Assembly: GCA_050313295.1 (NCBI GenBank)
Contig: JBNPLD010000003.1
Length of the DNA: 64,000 bases
Direction: 5' to 3' (one strand)
Source: S5-A14a sp022766365
Lineage (GTDB): Bacteria > Bacillota > Clostridia > Peptostreptococcales > Anaerovoracaceae
Shown here: positions 16,599 to 25,029 of the stretch, one piece after another
Position numbering within the stretch: position 1 is the stretch's first letter
How the letters are laid out: each line of letters begins with the position of its first letter
Translations under genes and position numbers: made by a program
Notes under the pieces: model-generated
Databases searched by the model: none
Told to the model about the DNA's origin: nothing
The model's input: only the letters and a program-made list of their open reading frames with translations

Positions 16599-17237
16599 TT
16601 ACAGCACCTTTGTCCCTCTATTATCATTCAGAGGTGAAAAATCTATATCCTTACTCTTCAATCCGGGCTTAGGGGTGTCCCTCAGGGAAATTTTATCAGC
16701 ATTCTTTGTCGCCTTCTTCTCATCCTCATAAGAAGTAACTTTCTGAACTGACATAGATGCCGGCATAAATGTCCTGTCCATCTCCTCAAGGAAAATGCTG
16801 CTCTCGTCCCGGAAACTGTCAAGTTCCTCCTGCAACATCTTCTTATACCTTTCGTTAAAATTGCTGACCTTATTCCTTAAAATCTCCAATTCTTTGGTAG
16901 TGCTGAGCATAGAACTCTTAGCATCTTTCACGATCATATTAGCCTCTGATTCGGCATTTTTTAAAATAAGTGCAGCCCTCTTCTCCGCGCTCTCAGAAAT
17001 ATCCGCAAGCAGTGTCTTTGCAGAAGACAACGTTTCAGTAAGATTCCCCTGCTGCTTACTGTACTCTGCCATCTGTTCCCTTAAGGCATCTTTCTCAACC
17101 TTTAGCTTTGCAATGGTTTTCTGATATTCTTCAATATCAACAATGATCAAATTAAGAAAATTGTCAACTTCATCCTTATTGTATCCGCCTATGGATTTGC
17201 TGAAATCCTTTTTCTCAATATCTATAGGTGCAATCAT
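16599..17237 (-). CDS. divIVA: DivIVA-domain cell division/polarity protein
   Basis: A 212-residue coiled-coil protein. The N-terminal membrane-binding DivIVA domain is clear (PIDIEKKDFSKSIGGYNKDE followed by VDNFL), then a long coiled coil from about residue 30 to 150 and a poorly conserved C-terminal tail. DivIVA binds negatively curved membrane at poles and septa and organises division or wall synthesis partners. It lies 155 bases after yggT; in many Firmicutes ylmH, an S4-domain gene, occupies this position and it is missing here. Confidence 0.9.
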   Translation of the reverse strand: MIAPIDIEKKDFSKSIGGYNKDEVDNFLNLIIVDIEEYQKTIAKLKVEKDALREQMAEYSKQQGNLTETLSSAKTLLADISESAEKRAALILKNAESEANMIVKDAKSSMLSTTKELEILRNKVSNFNERYKKMLQEELDSFRDESSIFLEEMDRTFMPASMSVQKVTSYEDEKKATKNADKISLRDTPKPGLKSKDIDFSPLNDNRGTKVL

Positions 17238-17392
17238 CTATTAACCCCCTATTACCCCTTACACAATCGTCATCTTAAATATAGTCTGATGTATTAATAA
17301 TATCTGCATTGGCATATGAAATCTGCACATCAACATAGAGATCCAATAACAGTCTGTCGATTGTTTACAGCAGTTCCCTCAAAAGCTAAAGA

Positions 17393-17701
17393 CTACAACA
17401 GACCTATAGGAGCCCAACTGCCCATAACTATGCCTACGAGTATCCTGTACACTATCCTCAATAAAAAGAATGCAATCAGCACGGAAAAATCAAACGGACC
17501 GGTTCTGACTCCCAACCTGTATAATAGTTCTCTGCAAGGAACACATATCACTTCCGTCACCTTCACCAAAAACTGATATATCTTCGTAATAGGGCTGTCA
17601 TAGTCCGCCTGCATAAAACTTAAAACACATCTACCGATAAGAGCCCAGTAAAAAAATCGATATATCCAAGTCAGAATTGAAACTACAAAAAGCATGTTCA
17701 C
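17393..17701 (-). CDS. yggT: YggT-family membrane protein
   Basis: A 102-residue membrane protein of the YggT (YlmG) family with hydrophobic segments at about residues 3-25 and 68-95 and the family core RCVLSFMQADYDSPI followed by CVPCRELL. The family is linked to osmotic protection in bacteria and to division-site functions in chloroplasts; its exact role is open. The likely start is a GTG at 17701, which has GGAG seven bases upstream, with ATG at 17695 as alternative. It follows sepF by three bases, the common sepF-yggT arrangement. Confidence 0.88.
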   Translation of the reverse strand: MNMLFVVSILTWIYRFFYWALIGRCVLSFMQADYDSPITKIYQFLVKVTEVICVPCRELLYRLGVRTGPFDFSVLIAFFLLRIVYRILVGIVMGSWAPIGLL

Positions 17702-17704
17702 TTC

Positions 17705-18205
17705 TTATCTCCAAGGGTTCTTGTCCTTAGGTTCAAACCCGAAATCTGCATCACCTGACGGATCCTCACCGTTGATATCCACGTTTGAAGGGGTGAAAAT
17801 GAAAATGCTGTTGGTTACCTTTCTTACATTTCCTTTTAACGCATAGGTAGCTCCATTCAAAAAGTCAAAAATCTTCCTCCCCAATTCCTGATCCAACTTT
17901 TCGAGATTAACAATTATGGGTCTCTTGCTCATCAAGCTGTCCACGAGTCTCGGGCATTCATCAAAGGACTTAGGTTCAATTACAACGAGTTTAAAAGCAC
18001 TCGTATTAGCGGTCGAAAATCTCTTGCTACTGTTCTTATAAGGATTAGACGTTGAAATAGTCTCTGTCAAGGACTTTCTCTCCATCGATTCACGACCCTT
18101 ACTTGAAAGTATGTCTTCTCTTGCAGCAGCAACCTCTTCTTCCGGTACATAAACTTCTTCTTCTTCAATACCTATAAATTTCTTAATTGAATCTGAAAAT
18201 CCCAT
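17705..18205 (-). CDS. sepF: Cell division protein SepF
   Basis: A 166-residue cytoplasmic division protein that binds the FtsZ C-terminal peptide and shapes FtsZ bundles while anchoring them to the membrane. An N-terminal amphipathic helix (MGFSDSIKKFIGIEEEE) precedes a low-complexity linker and the conserved SepF core (about residues 70-150) with KLVVIEPKSFDECPRLVD, RRPIIVNLEKLD-like (here KRPIIVNLEKLD) and RIFDFLNG-type (here KIFDFLNGATYAL) segments. Gene order yggS-sepF-yggT-divIVA supports the call. Confidence 0.94.
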   Translation of the reverse strand: MGFSDSIKKFIGIEEEEVYVPEEEVAAAREDILSSKGRESMERKSLTETISTSNPYKNSSKRFSTANTSAFKLVVIEPKSFDECPRLVDSLMSKRPIIVNLEKLDQELGRKIFDFLNGATYALKGNVRKVTNSIFIFTPSNVDINGEDPSGDADFGFEPKDKNPWR

Positions 18206-18317
18206 GTCTGTTTCTCCTTAGCTTTTAATTTATGATTGGATCAGTCAAAAAATTATGAATTCACTAATTAATTTTGCTGATTTTTAACAACTCGATTTCT
18301 ATCCATAGTCTTACCTG

Positions 18318-19010
18318 CTATCTATAATCTCTTGCTCCGAATATAGCAGTGCCTATCCTGACATAGGTTGATCCTTCACGGATAGCTACCTTGAAATCCC
18401 CTGACATTCCCATGGATAGTTCCTTAAAATTAACCCTGTCTCTGACATCATCCACATATCTATCGAAAAGTGCCTTAATCTTAGCAAAAAAACCACTTGC
18501 ATCTTCCAGATCATCGTAAAATGGTGCTATCCCCATAAGACCGCAGATTTCAATATTCGGGCAATTCTCATAAATATCAGTTATCATTTGATCAAGATCT
18601 TCGGGAGGAATTCCAAACTTGCTCTCTTCTCCTTCTGCATTGACCTGAATCAGAATCTTCATGGTGAGATTATGCTGTGATGCTCTCTTATCAATCTCTT
18701 TGGCAAGTTTCAAAGAATCCACAGAGTGTATCATATAAACTTTGTCTATTATGTATTTTACCTTATTTCTCTGTAAATGTCCAATTAAATGCCAATTTAC
18801 TCCTTTCACTTTATCGTATTTTTCTTGTATTTCCTGCACCTTATTTTCACCGATATCCGTTACGCCATTTTCAATAGCCTCGTTTATCTCTTCAGGACTA
18901 TGAAGCTTAGTAACTGCAATGAGTTTAACGTCCTCAGGATTCCTTCCAAATTCCTCGGCAAATTTGGAAATATCATTTCTAACCAAGTTTAAATTATTCT
19001 TAATACTCAT
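18318..19010 (-). CDS. yggS: YggS-family PLP homeostasis protein
   Basis: A 230-residue pyridoxal-phosphate-binding TIM-barrel protein of the YggS/PROSC family, which buffers free PLP and affects amino-acid pools. The PLP-binding lysine is in IAVTKLHSPEEI, and the motifs IGENKVQE, WHLIGHLQRNK and the C-terminal VRIGTAIFG are present. It sits in the division cluster between the HlyD-like gene and sepF, the usual position in Firmicutes. Confidence 0.94.
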   Translation of the reverse strand: MSIKNNLNLVRNDISKFAEEFGRNPEDVKLIAVTKLHSPEEINEAIENGVTDIGENKVQEIQEKYDKVKGVNWHLIGHLQRNKVKYIIDKVYMIHSVDSLKLAKEIDKRASQHNLTMKILIQVNAEGEESKFGIPPEDLDQMITDIYENCPNIEICGLMGIAPFYDDLEDASGFFAKIKALFDRYVDDVRDRVNFKELSMGMSGDFKVAIREGSTYVRIGTAIFGARDYR

Positions 19011-19108
19011 GATATCCTCCCCTTCCTATGAGTCCTCACGGTTTTCCGTAGCAATTTTTGTAATCAGCTCTCAAGTATCCCATATCTGAATGATCTCATG
19101 ATCATTAT

Positions 19109-20083
19109 CTAGGGTCTTGTGAGTATCTGGTCGTATGTAACAATAGTATCAATAGCATTACCTGATTTATCATAAAAAATATTATTGGCCACTACAGAGT
19201 TTTCGCCGTCTGTTGCAATGACCTTGACAGGTCTGAACACGAAGTTTCCAACCTTATCTTTAACCATGACTCCCTGCACGCCTTTCTTATCTTTTGTGAG
19301 AGATGAATTCTTAATAATGAGACCTCTGTTCACGCTGTCCACAAGCTTAAGTTTTACTTTTCTATCCCTTGTCAATCCCTTATAATATCTGTCTGATTCC
19401 AGAATGAGCTTTGTCTTTCCATCTTTCGTAGTGACCGACTCTATGCTCATAATTACTGAATCTTTCTCTCCGGCACTTTCTATTCCAACCCTAATTCCAT
19501 CACCCTTCTCATATTTGATATGCGATTTGTTGTTAAGAAAACAAACGATCTTCCACATGGATCTGTCAACTACCTTGAAAACCGGTTCCTTATTTCCTAT
19601 TATCTGTCTCTTCAGATTGAGAGTTTCCCCATCTTTGATGTTATTAATCTTCTTCTCCGTAATTGATGAAACTTTATCCGGTTTGAACTTTCCCTCATAT
19701 CCGTCGCAGGTATATGCCACAAGACCATCTGCCTGAGATGTGTAATCACCGGTATTGACAGCAACATTTTTGACCTTTTTCCCAAGCTCGATCAGTTCCT
19801 CGTCACTGTCATGCTTTTCCCCTGTTATATCTATCACCTTAGTGCCCACCCTGACGAGATCATCCTCTCTTATCAGATAATTGGCTCTTCCGCTGGTGGC
19901 CGATGTATATACGTTTTCATCTCGCACAATAACACCTGTAGCGTCTTCCTTTACTGAAAGTTCCCCATACTGCACTGCATAACTCGATTTGAGAGTACCC
20001 AAGACATCAGGAAGAATATATATCATCACATATAGAACAACAATGGCAATTATGTAAATTATTATCAGCCTTTTCTTATGCAT
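19109..20083 (-). CDS. HlyD-like membrane-anchored adaptor protein
   Basis: A 324-residue protein with one N-terminal membrane helix (about residues 4-24) and a large extracytoplasmic part. The segment TSGRANYLIREDDLVRVGTKVIDITG resembles the lipoyl/barrel-sandwich domain of HlyD-type periplasmic adaptors, and beta-rich repeats follow. No partner ABC transporter is adjacent; instead it sits upstream of yggS-sepF, a position seen for such HlyD-like proteins in Clostridia, which may mean a role in envelope or division rather than export. Start 20083 is chosen for the AGGGGG ribosome site four bases ahead; the open frame reaches further upstream without one. Confidence 0.75.
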   Translation of the reverse strand: MHKKRLIIIYIIAIVVLYVMIYILPDVLGTLKSSYAVQYGELSVKEDATGVIVRDENVYTSATSGRANYLIREDDLVRVGTKVIDITGEKHDSDEELIELGKKVKNVAVNTGDYTSQADGLVAYTCDGYEGKFKPDKVSSITEKKINNIKDGETLNLKRQIIGNKEPVFKVVDRSMWKIVCFLNNKSHIKYEKGDGIRVGIESAGEKDSVIMSIESVTTKDGKTKLILESDRYYKGLTRDRKVKLKLVDSVNRGLIIKNSSLTKDKKGVQGVMVKDKVGNFVFRPVKVIATDGENSVVANNIFYDKSGNAIDTIVTYDQILTRP

Positions 20084-20108
20084 ACTACCCCCTATGGCTA
20101 CTACCATT

Positions 20109-20855
20109 CTATAACAATTGTCTATAATTTTCCATTACTTTCTTCTCCGCCTTGGTTCGGTTATTCCAATTTTCATCTTTATCCAAAAATTGCTTTAAAA
20201 TCTCGGGTCTCCTGTCCAAAGTAATTCTCATACTCTCCTCAAGTTTCCAAAGATCTATCAAAGCATGATTCCCGCTATACAGGACGTCAGGTACTTCTAT
20301 GCCTTGAAACTCTCGCGGCTGTGTGTACTGGCTGTGTTCCAAAAGCCCTGAATAAATACTCTCCTCTGTTGCAGAACTCTCCCCTGACAATACACCGGGA
20401 ATAAGTCTTGAGGCTGCATCCACCATTACCATTGCCGCCAGCTCTCCACCTGTCAGTATGAAATCCCCAATAGAAACTTCTTCCACCTGAAACTCATCCA
20501 ATACTCTCTGATCAATTCCCTCATAATGCCCGCACAAAACAGTGGCTTCTGATAGTGAGGCAATCTCTTTAAGCTTTCTGTAATTCAAAATATCTCCACG
20601 TGGTGACATGTAGAATATTTTCCCCTTATTCAGATTATTCTTTTTAATACAGTCAAACAGAGGTTGCGGCATCATAACCATACCCTGTCCGCCGCCGAAG
20701 GGATAATCGTCAACTTTTTTGTGTTTATTGGTTGAGTAATCTCGTGGATTGATCAAATTTATTTCTAAAATTCTCTTCTCTCTTGCTCTGCCTATTATGC
20801 TTGCCTCCATTGGAGCAAACATTTCCGGAAAGAGGGTCACTATATTAATCTTCAT
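20109..20855 (-). CDS. trmD: tRNA (guanine37-N1)-methyltransferase
   Basis: A 248-residue SPOUT-class methyltransferase that makes m1G37 in tRNAs reading CNN and GGG codons, preventing frameshifts. The trefoil-knot motifs are present: FGGGQGMVM, CGHYEGIDQRV and SIGDFILTGGELAA. The C-terminal helical domain follows with RRPEIL-type residues. The start overlaps the end of rimM by 11 bases, the common rimM-trmD coupling. Confidence 0.97.
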   Translation of the reverse strand: MKINIVTLFPEMFAPMEASIIGRAREKRILEINLINPRDYSTNKHKKVDDYPFGGGQGMVMMPQPLFDCIKKNNLNKGKIFYMSPRGDILNYRKLKEIASLSEATVLCGHYEGIDQRVLDEFQVEEVSIGDFILTGGELAAMVMVDAASRLIPGVLSGESSATEESIYSGLLEHSQYTQPREFQGIEVPDVLYSGNHALIDLWKLEESMRITLDRRPEILKQFLDKDENWNNRTKAEKKVMENYRQLL

Positions 20856-21345
20856 CGTCTATCAGTCCCGGGATTGTGTCTATAACCAAACCTCTGGTCA
20901 TATCGACTTCCTTTATAAATTCCTTGACGGCAGGGATATATGCCATCTTTCCGCTGTTTAACTCTATCTCATAAATATCAACAGGCCCATGCTGTAAAAC
21001 ATCTTTTATCTTTCCAAGAGATTCAGAATCTGCTCTATACACATCAAGGCCGATAAGATCACTGATGAAGTATTCATCTTCACTAAGCTCCTCAAGGAAT
21101 TCTTCTTCCATAAAGATATCTTTGTTTCTCATACTTTCGGCAGAACTTCTGTCATCTACGGATTCAAGTTTAAGAATTACCATGTTTCCGGCATGACCTG
21201 ACTTTTCTATTCGAAACTCTTTGCTGTCAACAATTATTCCGGGGAGAGTATCGAATCGGTTCGGTGTGGAATAATTATATACTCTAACCTGCCCCTTGAT
21301 CCCATGAGGTGCAACTATTTTGCCGATTTTAATCAATTTATCCAT
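20845..21345 (-). CDS. rimM: 16S rRNA processing protein RimM
   Basis: A 166-residue ribosome maturation factor that binds S19 and assists assembly of the 30S head. The N-terminal barrel begins with IGKIVAPHGIKGQVRVY and the PRC-barrel domain contains LIGLDVYRADSESLGKI and the ending IPAVKEFIKEVDM. AAAGGA precedes the ATG. It follows khpA after a 146-base gap that holds a hairpin and overlaps trmD. Confidence 0.96.
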   Translation of the reverse strand: MDKLIKIGKIVAPHGIKGQVRVYNYSTPNRFDTLPGIIVDSKEFRIEKSGHAGNMVILKLESVDDRSSAESMRNKDIFMEEEFLEELSEDEYFISDLIGLDVYRADSESLGKIKDVLQHGPVDIYEIELNSGKMAYIPAVKEFIKEVDMTRGLVIDTIPGLIDDED

Positions 21346-21431
21346 TATTTTTTCCTTTATTCAATGAGTCAAATACATTTAAACGATTTTAGCCCGGGCT
21401 GAATAACGAAATTGACCTCGGATACTAAATA

Positions 21432-21465
21432 AGGGCTTGGCAGCGAATTTACAGCCACCAGCCCT
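21432..21465 (-). terminator. Hairpin after rimM ribosome region, possible attenuator in the rpsP operon
   Basis: Between khpA and rimM the minus strand can form a 12-pair stem starting with AGGGCT/AGCCCT, with one bulge and two G-U pairs, followed only by TATTTA. The weak T-run suggests partial termination or an mRNA processing site rather than a full stop, since rimM-trmD would otherwise lack a visible promoter. Confidence 0.35.
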
Positions 21466-21491
21466 GTGTTTTTGTAATTATAATTGGTCTA

Positions 21492-21725
21492 CTACGCAGA
21501 TTCTATTTCTACGGTAACTTTGTCGTTGTTTCTGATAGCTGCAGCCTTAACAACGGTCCTCAGAGCCTTGGCTATTCTGCCTTGCTTGCCTATAACTTTC
21601 CCCATATCATCAGGTGCTACTTTAAGTGTAATAACCTTTCCGTGGGATGTTTCCTCTTGAGTTACTGACACTCTCTGGGGCTCGTCGACTAGGGATTTAG
21701 CAATGGCTTCTACTAAATTAGTCAT
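21492..21725 (-). CDS. khpA: KH-domain RNA-binding protein KhpA
   Basis: A 77-residue single KH-domain protein, also known as YlqC, which with KhpB binds many transcripts and influences cell size and division in Gram-positive bacteria. The KH loop GKVIGKQGRIAKALR with its GxxG core is clear. I place the start at ATG 21725 because the family begins at this point; an in-frame GTG at 21737 with AAGGA very close is possible. It lies between rpsP and rimM as in most Firmicutes. Confidence 0.93.
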   Translation of the reverse strand: MTNLVEAIAKSLVDEPQRVSVTQEETSHGKVITLKVAPDDMGKVIGKQGRIAKALRTVVKAAAIRNNDKVTVEIESA

Positions 21726-21741
21726 TTGAACTACCACTTCC

Positions 21742-21984
21742 TTACTGAATCACGCCGGATTTCTTCATAAGGCTCTTTACAACTTCTGTTGGCTGCGCTC
21801 CGTTTCCGAGCCACTTCTGTGCCTTTTCGCTGTCGATTTTAATCTCCACCGGCTCCGTCATAGGATTATAGTAACCTATCTCCTCAATAAACTTACCATC
21901 TCTTGATCTCCTTGAATCCGCAACGACAACTCTGTAAAAAGGCTTCTTCTTTGCACCCATTCTCTTAAGTCTAATCTTTACCAT
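21742..21984 (-). CDS. rpsP: 30S ribosomal protein S16
   Basis: An 80-residue small-subunit protein needed for 30S assembly. The N-terminal MVKIRLKRMGAKKKPFYRVV and EEIGYYNPMT segments are diagnostic. ATG 21984 follows AAGGAG; an upstream extension of five residues is not family-like. Order ffh-rpsP-khpA-rimM-trmD is the standard operon. Confidence 0.97.
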   Translation of the reverse strand: MVKIRLKRMGAKKKPFYRVVVADSRRSRDGKFIEEIGYYNPMTEPVEIKIDSEKAQKWLGNGAQPTEVVKSLMKKSGVIQ

Positions 21985-22038
21985 AATTTCTCCTTCCAAA
22001 TCTTTGATTTAATTGATATTGTTTTCTAAATTTTATAT

Positions 22039-23379
22039 CTATACCAGACCTCTAAATAGTTTGTTGCGCTTTATTGCTCCGGGATTCCGGAACTGCTTGA
22101 GCATTTTTTTAGCCTCGGTATATTTCTTAATTAATTGATTTATCTCTGCAACCGACCTGCCGGATCCGGCGGCAATTCTCTTCCTTCGGCTGGCGTTTAA
22201 GAGGCTTGGATCTCTGCGTTCCTTGATGGTCATGGATTGAATTATAGCTTCCATAGCTTTAAATTCCCTCTCACTTTCTTCAAGGTTAAAGCCCTGCATC
22301 TGGGCTTTGTTCATTCCGGGAAGCATATCCAGGATTTTCCCTATGCCGCCCATCTTCTTCACCTGACCCATCTGTTCCAGGAAATCCTCAAGAGTGAACT
22401 GATTTTTCTTCAGCTTTTCTTCCATCTTAGCAGCCTGTTCATCGTCAAAGGTTTTCTCTGCCTCCTCGATGAGAGAGAGCATATCTCCCATGCCCAGGAT
22501 TCTGCTCGCCATTCTCTGTGGATGAAACACCTGAAGTGCATCCTGCTTCTCTCCCACTCCGATAAATTTGATCGGCTTTCCTGTTACCTTCTTAGTGGAA
22601 AGGGCTGCACCGCCTCTTGAATCACCGTCCATCTTGGTCATTATGATTCCGTCAATTCCCAGAGTTTTGTTGAAACCGTCTGCCACATTGACTGCATCCT
22701 GACCTGTGAGCGCATCCACCACGAGAAGAATCTCATGAGGTTTAATCTTTCCCTTTATATCCACCAGTTCATTCATAAGTTGAGTGTCAATTTGAAGTCG
22801 ACCGGCAGTATCCACTATAAGAACATTATATCCCTTCCGTATGGCATCATCCTTGGCAGCCGCTGCAATTTCAGAAGGGTCTCTGCTTTCCCTATCCACA
22901 TAAACCGGTGTATTGACACCCTTTCCTACAACTTCCAGCTGGTCAATAGCTGCCGGTCTATATATATCGCAGGCACAAAGCATCGGCTTCTTTCCGCTCT
23001 GTTTCAGAAAGTTTGCAAGCTTTCCTGCCGTTGTTGTTTTTCCGGTACCCTGCAAACCCACCAACATATAGATGCTGAATCCTGAAGGAGAATATGTGAG
23101 TTTACTGGCTGTTCCTCCTAATAATTGAACCAGCTCCTGATCAACAATTTTAATGATCTGCTGTGAGGGTGTCAAACTCTTCATGACTTCGGCACCCATG
23201 GACTTCTCCTTAACTGAGGCTACAAATTCCTTAACAACTTTAAAGTTAACATCTGCCTCCAGGAGTGCCAGTTTAACTTCTCTCATTGCATCATTGAGGT
23301 CCTTCTCAGTTATCACTCCCTTGTTCTTCAGTTTTCCAAAGGCCTGCTGAAGCTTCTCTGACAGACTTTCAAATGCCAT
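22039..23379 (-). CDS. ffh: Signal recognition particle GTPase Ffh
   Basis: A 446-residue protein, the SRP54 homologue that binds 4.5S/6S RNA and nascent signal sequences and delivers ribosomes to FtsY. Domains in order: N helical bundle (1-85), G domain with GLQGTGKTTTAGKLA, DTAGRLQ, TKMDGDSRGGAALS, and the methionine-rich M domain (about 300-446) with GSGRSVAEINQLIKKY for RNA binding. It follows ylxM, its usual regulator gene, by 27 bases. Confidence 0.98.
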   Translation of the reverse strand: MAFESLSEKLQQAFGKLKNKGVITEKDLNDAMREVKLALLEADVNFKVVKEFVASVKEKSMGAEVMKSLTPSQQIIKIVDQELVQLLGGTASKLTYSPSGFSIYMLVGLQGTGKTTTAGKLANFLKQSGKKPMLCACDIYRPAAIDQLEVVGKGVNTPVYVDRESRDPSEIAAAAKDDAIRKGYNVLIVDTAGRLQIDTQLMNELVDIKGKIKPHEILLVVDALTGQDAVNVADGFNKTLGIDGIIMTKMDGDSRGGAALSTKKVTGKPIKFIGVGEKQDALQVFHPQRMASRILGMGDMLSLIEEAEKTFDDEQAAKMEEKLKKNQFTLEDFLEQMGQVKKMGGIGKILDMLPGMNKAQMQGFNLEESEREFKAMEAIIQSMTIKERRDPSLLNASRRKRIAAGSGRSVAEINQLIKKYTEAKKMLKQFRNPGAIKRNKLFRGLV

Positions 23380-23406
23380 TTAAATCTCCTTATAAACTTC
23401 CTTTGC

Positions 23407-23757
23407 TCAATCGATTCTTCCAATTTCATCAAGTATTCTCATCATGGTAACTCTGTCTTCCTCCTTGAGCTCACTTGTATCTATTGATCTAATTTCAGAC
23501 GCTATATTTTCTATCAGTTTCAGATTGTCTTGCCATCTTTTGACAAGGCTAAGCTTGTCCTCATATTCATTCAAGGCTTTCTCGGCTTTCTTCAAGGATA
23601 TATGAACGGCTTGTCTGGAAACGTTATCCTCTTCTGCAATTTCTCCCAGGGAAAGATTTTCTTCATGGTATAACGACATAACCCTTCTCTGCTTTTCTGT
23701 TAAAAGATTCCCATAAAAGTCAAACAAAAGACTGGCCTCGGTTACCTTATCCAACAT
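23407..23757 (-). CDS. ylxM: YlxM-family SRP-associated HTH protein
   Basis: A 116-residue helix-turn-helix protein of the YlxM/p13 family, found beside ffh or ftsY in Firmicutes and shown in Streptococcus to modulate SRP GTPase activity. The sigma-70 region 4-like segment LLTEKQRRVMSLYHEENLS followed by LGEIAEEDNVSRQAVH is clear, and the C-terminal half is helical. GGGAGG precedes the ATG. It is the first gene of a long operon running to trmD and perhaps beyond. Confidence 0.92.
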   Translation of the reverse strand: MLDKVTEASLLFDFYGNLLTEKQRRVMSLYHEENLSLGEIAEEDNVSRQAVHISLKKAEKALNEYEDKLSLVKRWQDNLKLIENIASEIRSIDTSELKEEDRVTMMRILDEIGRID

Positions 23758-23800
23758 AGATTCTGCCTCCCTGTCAAGCTTTATGGCTTAACACTATGAC

Positions 23801-23830
23801 ATTTTACCAAAACCAGTCCATGCATGTCAA
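23801..23830 (-). promoter_or_regulatory. Strong promoter of the ylxM-ffh-rpsP operon
   Basis: Minus-strand consensus TTGACA (complement of 23825-23830), an 18-base spacer and TAAAAT (complement of 23801-23806), about 45 bases before the ylxM start. Confidence 0.7.
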
Positions 23831-23903
23831 TAGTTTTATTGATTTTTAAATATTACTCTGAACACTCCTGCTGAAATAAGTTCCAATGACGCTCAAGCCC
23901 AGC

Positions 23904-24938
23904 CTAGTGATTATCGATAGGTGCAAGATATGATATGCTGAATTTACCTTCACCTGCTATTATTTCCCGAGCGAGATTTTCCAAGCTGTCCCCCGATTTC
24001 CTCTTTTCATCTATCAGGTCATAAAGACTTTTGAAGAGTCCTTTCTCAGTTTTAAATTTTATATCCTGAATCGTTACGCCCTTCTCACCTATCATGTCCA
24101 GGACATACTTATCTGCCTCTTCCTCCGTCATTATATCATCTATAAGATGATTTTCCATTCCTTGTCTGGCTGTATAGATTCTTCCGTCAGCCAACTTTTT
24201 GACGAGCTCCACATCCATATGCCTTCCCTCGGCTACAATTCCGACAAACTGCTCGTATGCCTCATCTACGAGTCCCCTGAATATTTCTTCCTGTTCTTCT
24301 GTAAGACCGCTCAACGGATCTCCCATGGCTTTGTTAGGTCCTGACGTTATAGCTTTAGCTTTAATTCCCATTTTTTCAAGCAGCCCTGTAACATCATACA
24401 TATTTCCTATTGTGACACCTATCGACCCTGTCCAACAGTTTCTATTTGCTATTATTTTGTCAGCGATTGCGGATATATAGTATCCCCCGGATGCAGCCAT
24501 ATTGTCAAAATAGGCTACGACAGATCTTCTTGTCTTATCTTTATATTCCTTTATTTTTAGATAAAGCTCATCACTTGTGCTTACGCTTCCTCCGGGTGAG
24601 TTCACAAAAATATACAGACCCTTATTATTACTATCTGCAATCATCTGATCGATGGCATCGAGGGTACGACCATGCTGATAAGTGAGCGAATCTGAAAATA
24701 TGCTTTCCGATTGCTCAGAAATTACACCATTTACAAAGATTTCTCCTACATATTTGCCCGAAACATTTATCGGCGGATAATCATCACTTGTTCCTTTTCG
24801 CCCATGGCCGCTTGTGAAGCGGCTGCCATTTAAACTGAAAATCAATATCAAAGCTATGACAGTCAATGCAACGACAGCTGCAAAAATTACCGGACCCTTG
24901 TTTTTCTTTTTCTTTTGTTGAATGCTTATCGTTTCCAT
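23904..24938 (-). CDS. sppA: Signal peptide peptidase SppA
   Basis: A 344-residue membrane-anchored serine protease of the S49 family that degrades released signal peptides. One N-terminal membrane helix (about residues 16-36) is followed by the extracytoplasmic ClpP-like protease domain. The nucleophile Ser is in NMAASGGYYIS and the general-base Lys in ITSGPNKAMGDP. The length and single membrane anchor match the short Gram-positive form. It lies between thrS and ylxM, with no close spacing to either, so its transcription unit is uncertain. Confidence 0.92.
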   Translation of the reverse strand: METISIQQKKKKNKGPVIFAAVVALTVIALILIFSLNGSRFTSGHGRKGTSDDYPPINVSGKYVGEIFVNGVISEQSESIFSDSLTYQHGRTLDAIDQMIADSNNKGLYIFVNSPGGSVSTSDELYLKIKEYKDKTRRSVVAYFDNMAASGGYYISAIADKIIANRNCWTGSIGVTIGNMYDVTGLLEKMGIKAKAITSGPNKAMGDPLSGLTEEQEEIFRGLVDEAYEQFVGIVAEGRHMDVELVKKLADGRIYTARQGMENHLIDDIMTEEEADKYVLDMIGEKGVTIQDIKFKTEKGLFKSLYDLIDEKRKSGDSLENLAREIIAGEGKFSISYLAPIDNH

Positions 24939-25029
24939 TTATAATCCTACCAGGTTCAATCTGAAATTTTAAAACCGTCTCAAAAAATATAAAGCAATCT
25001 ATAAACTTCTGTAAGTTATATCTGTAGAG

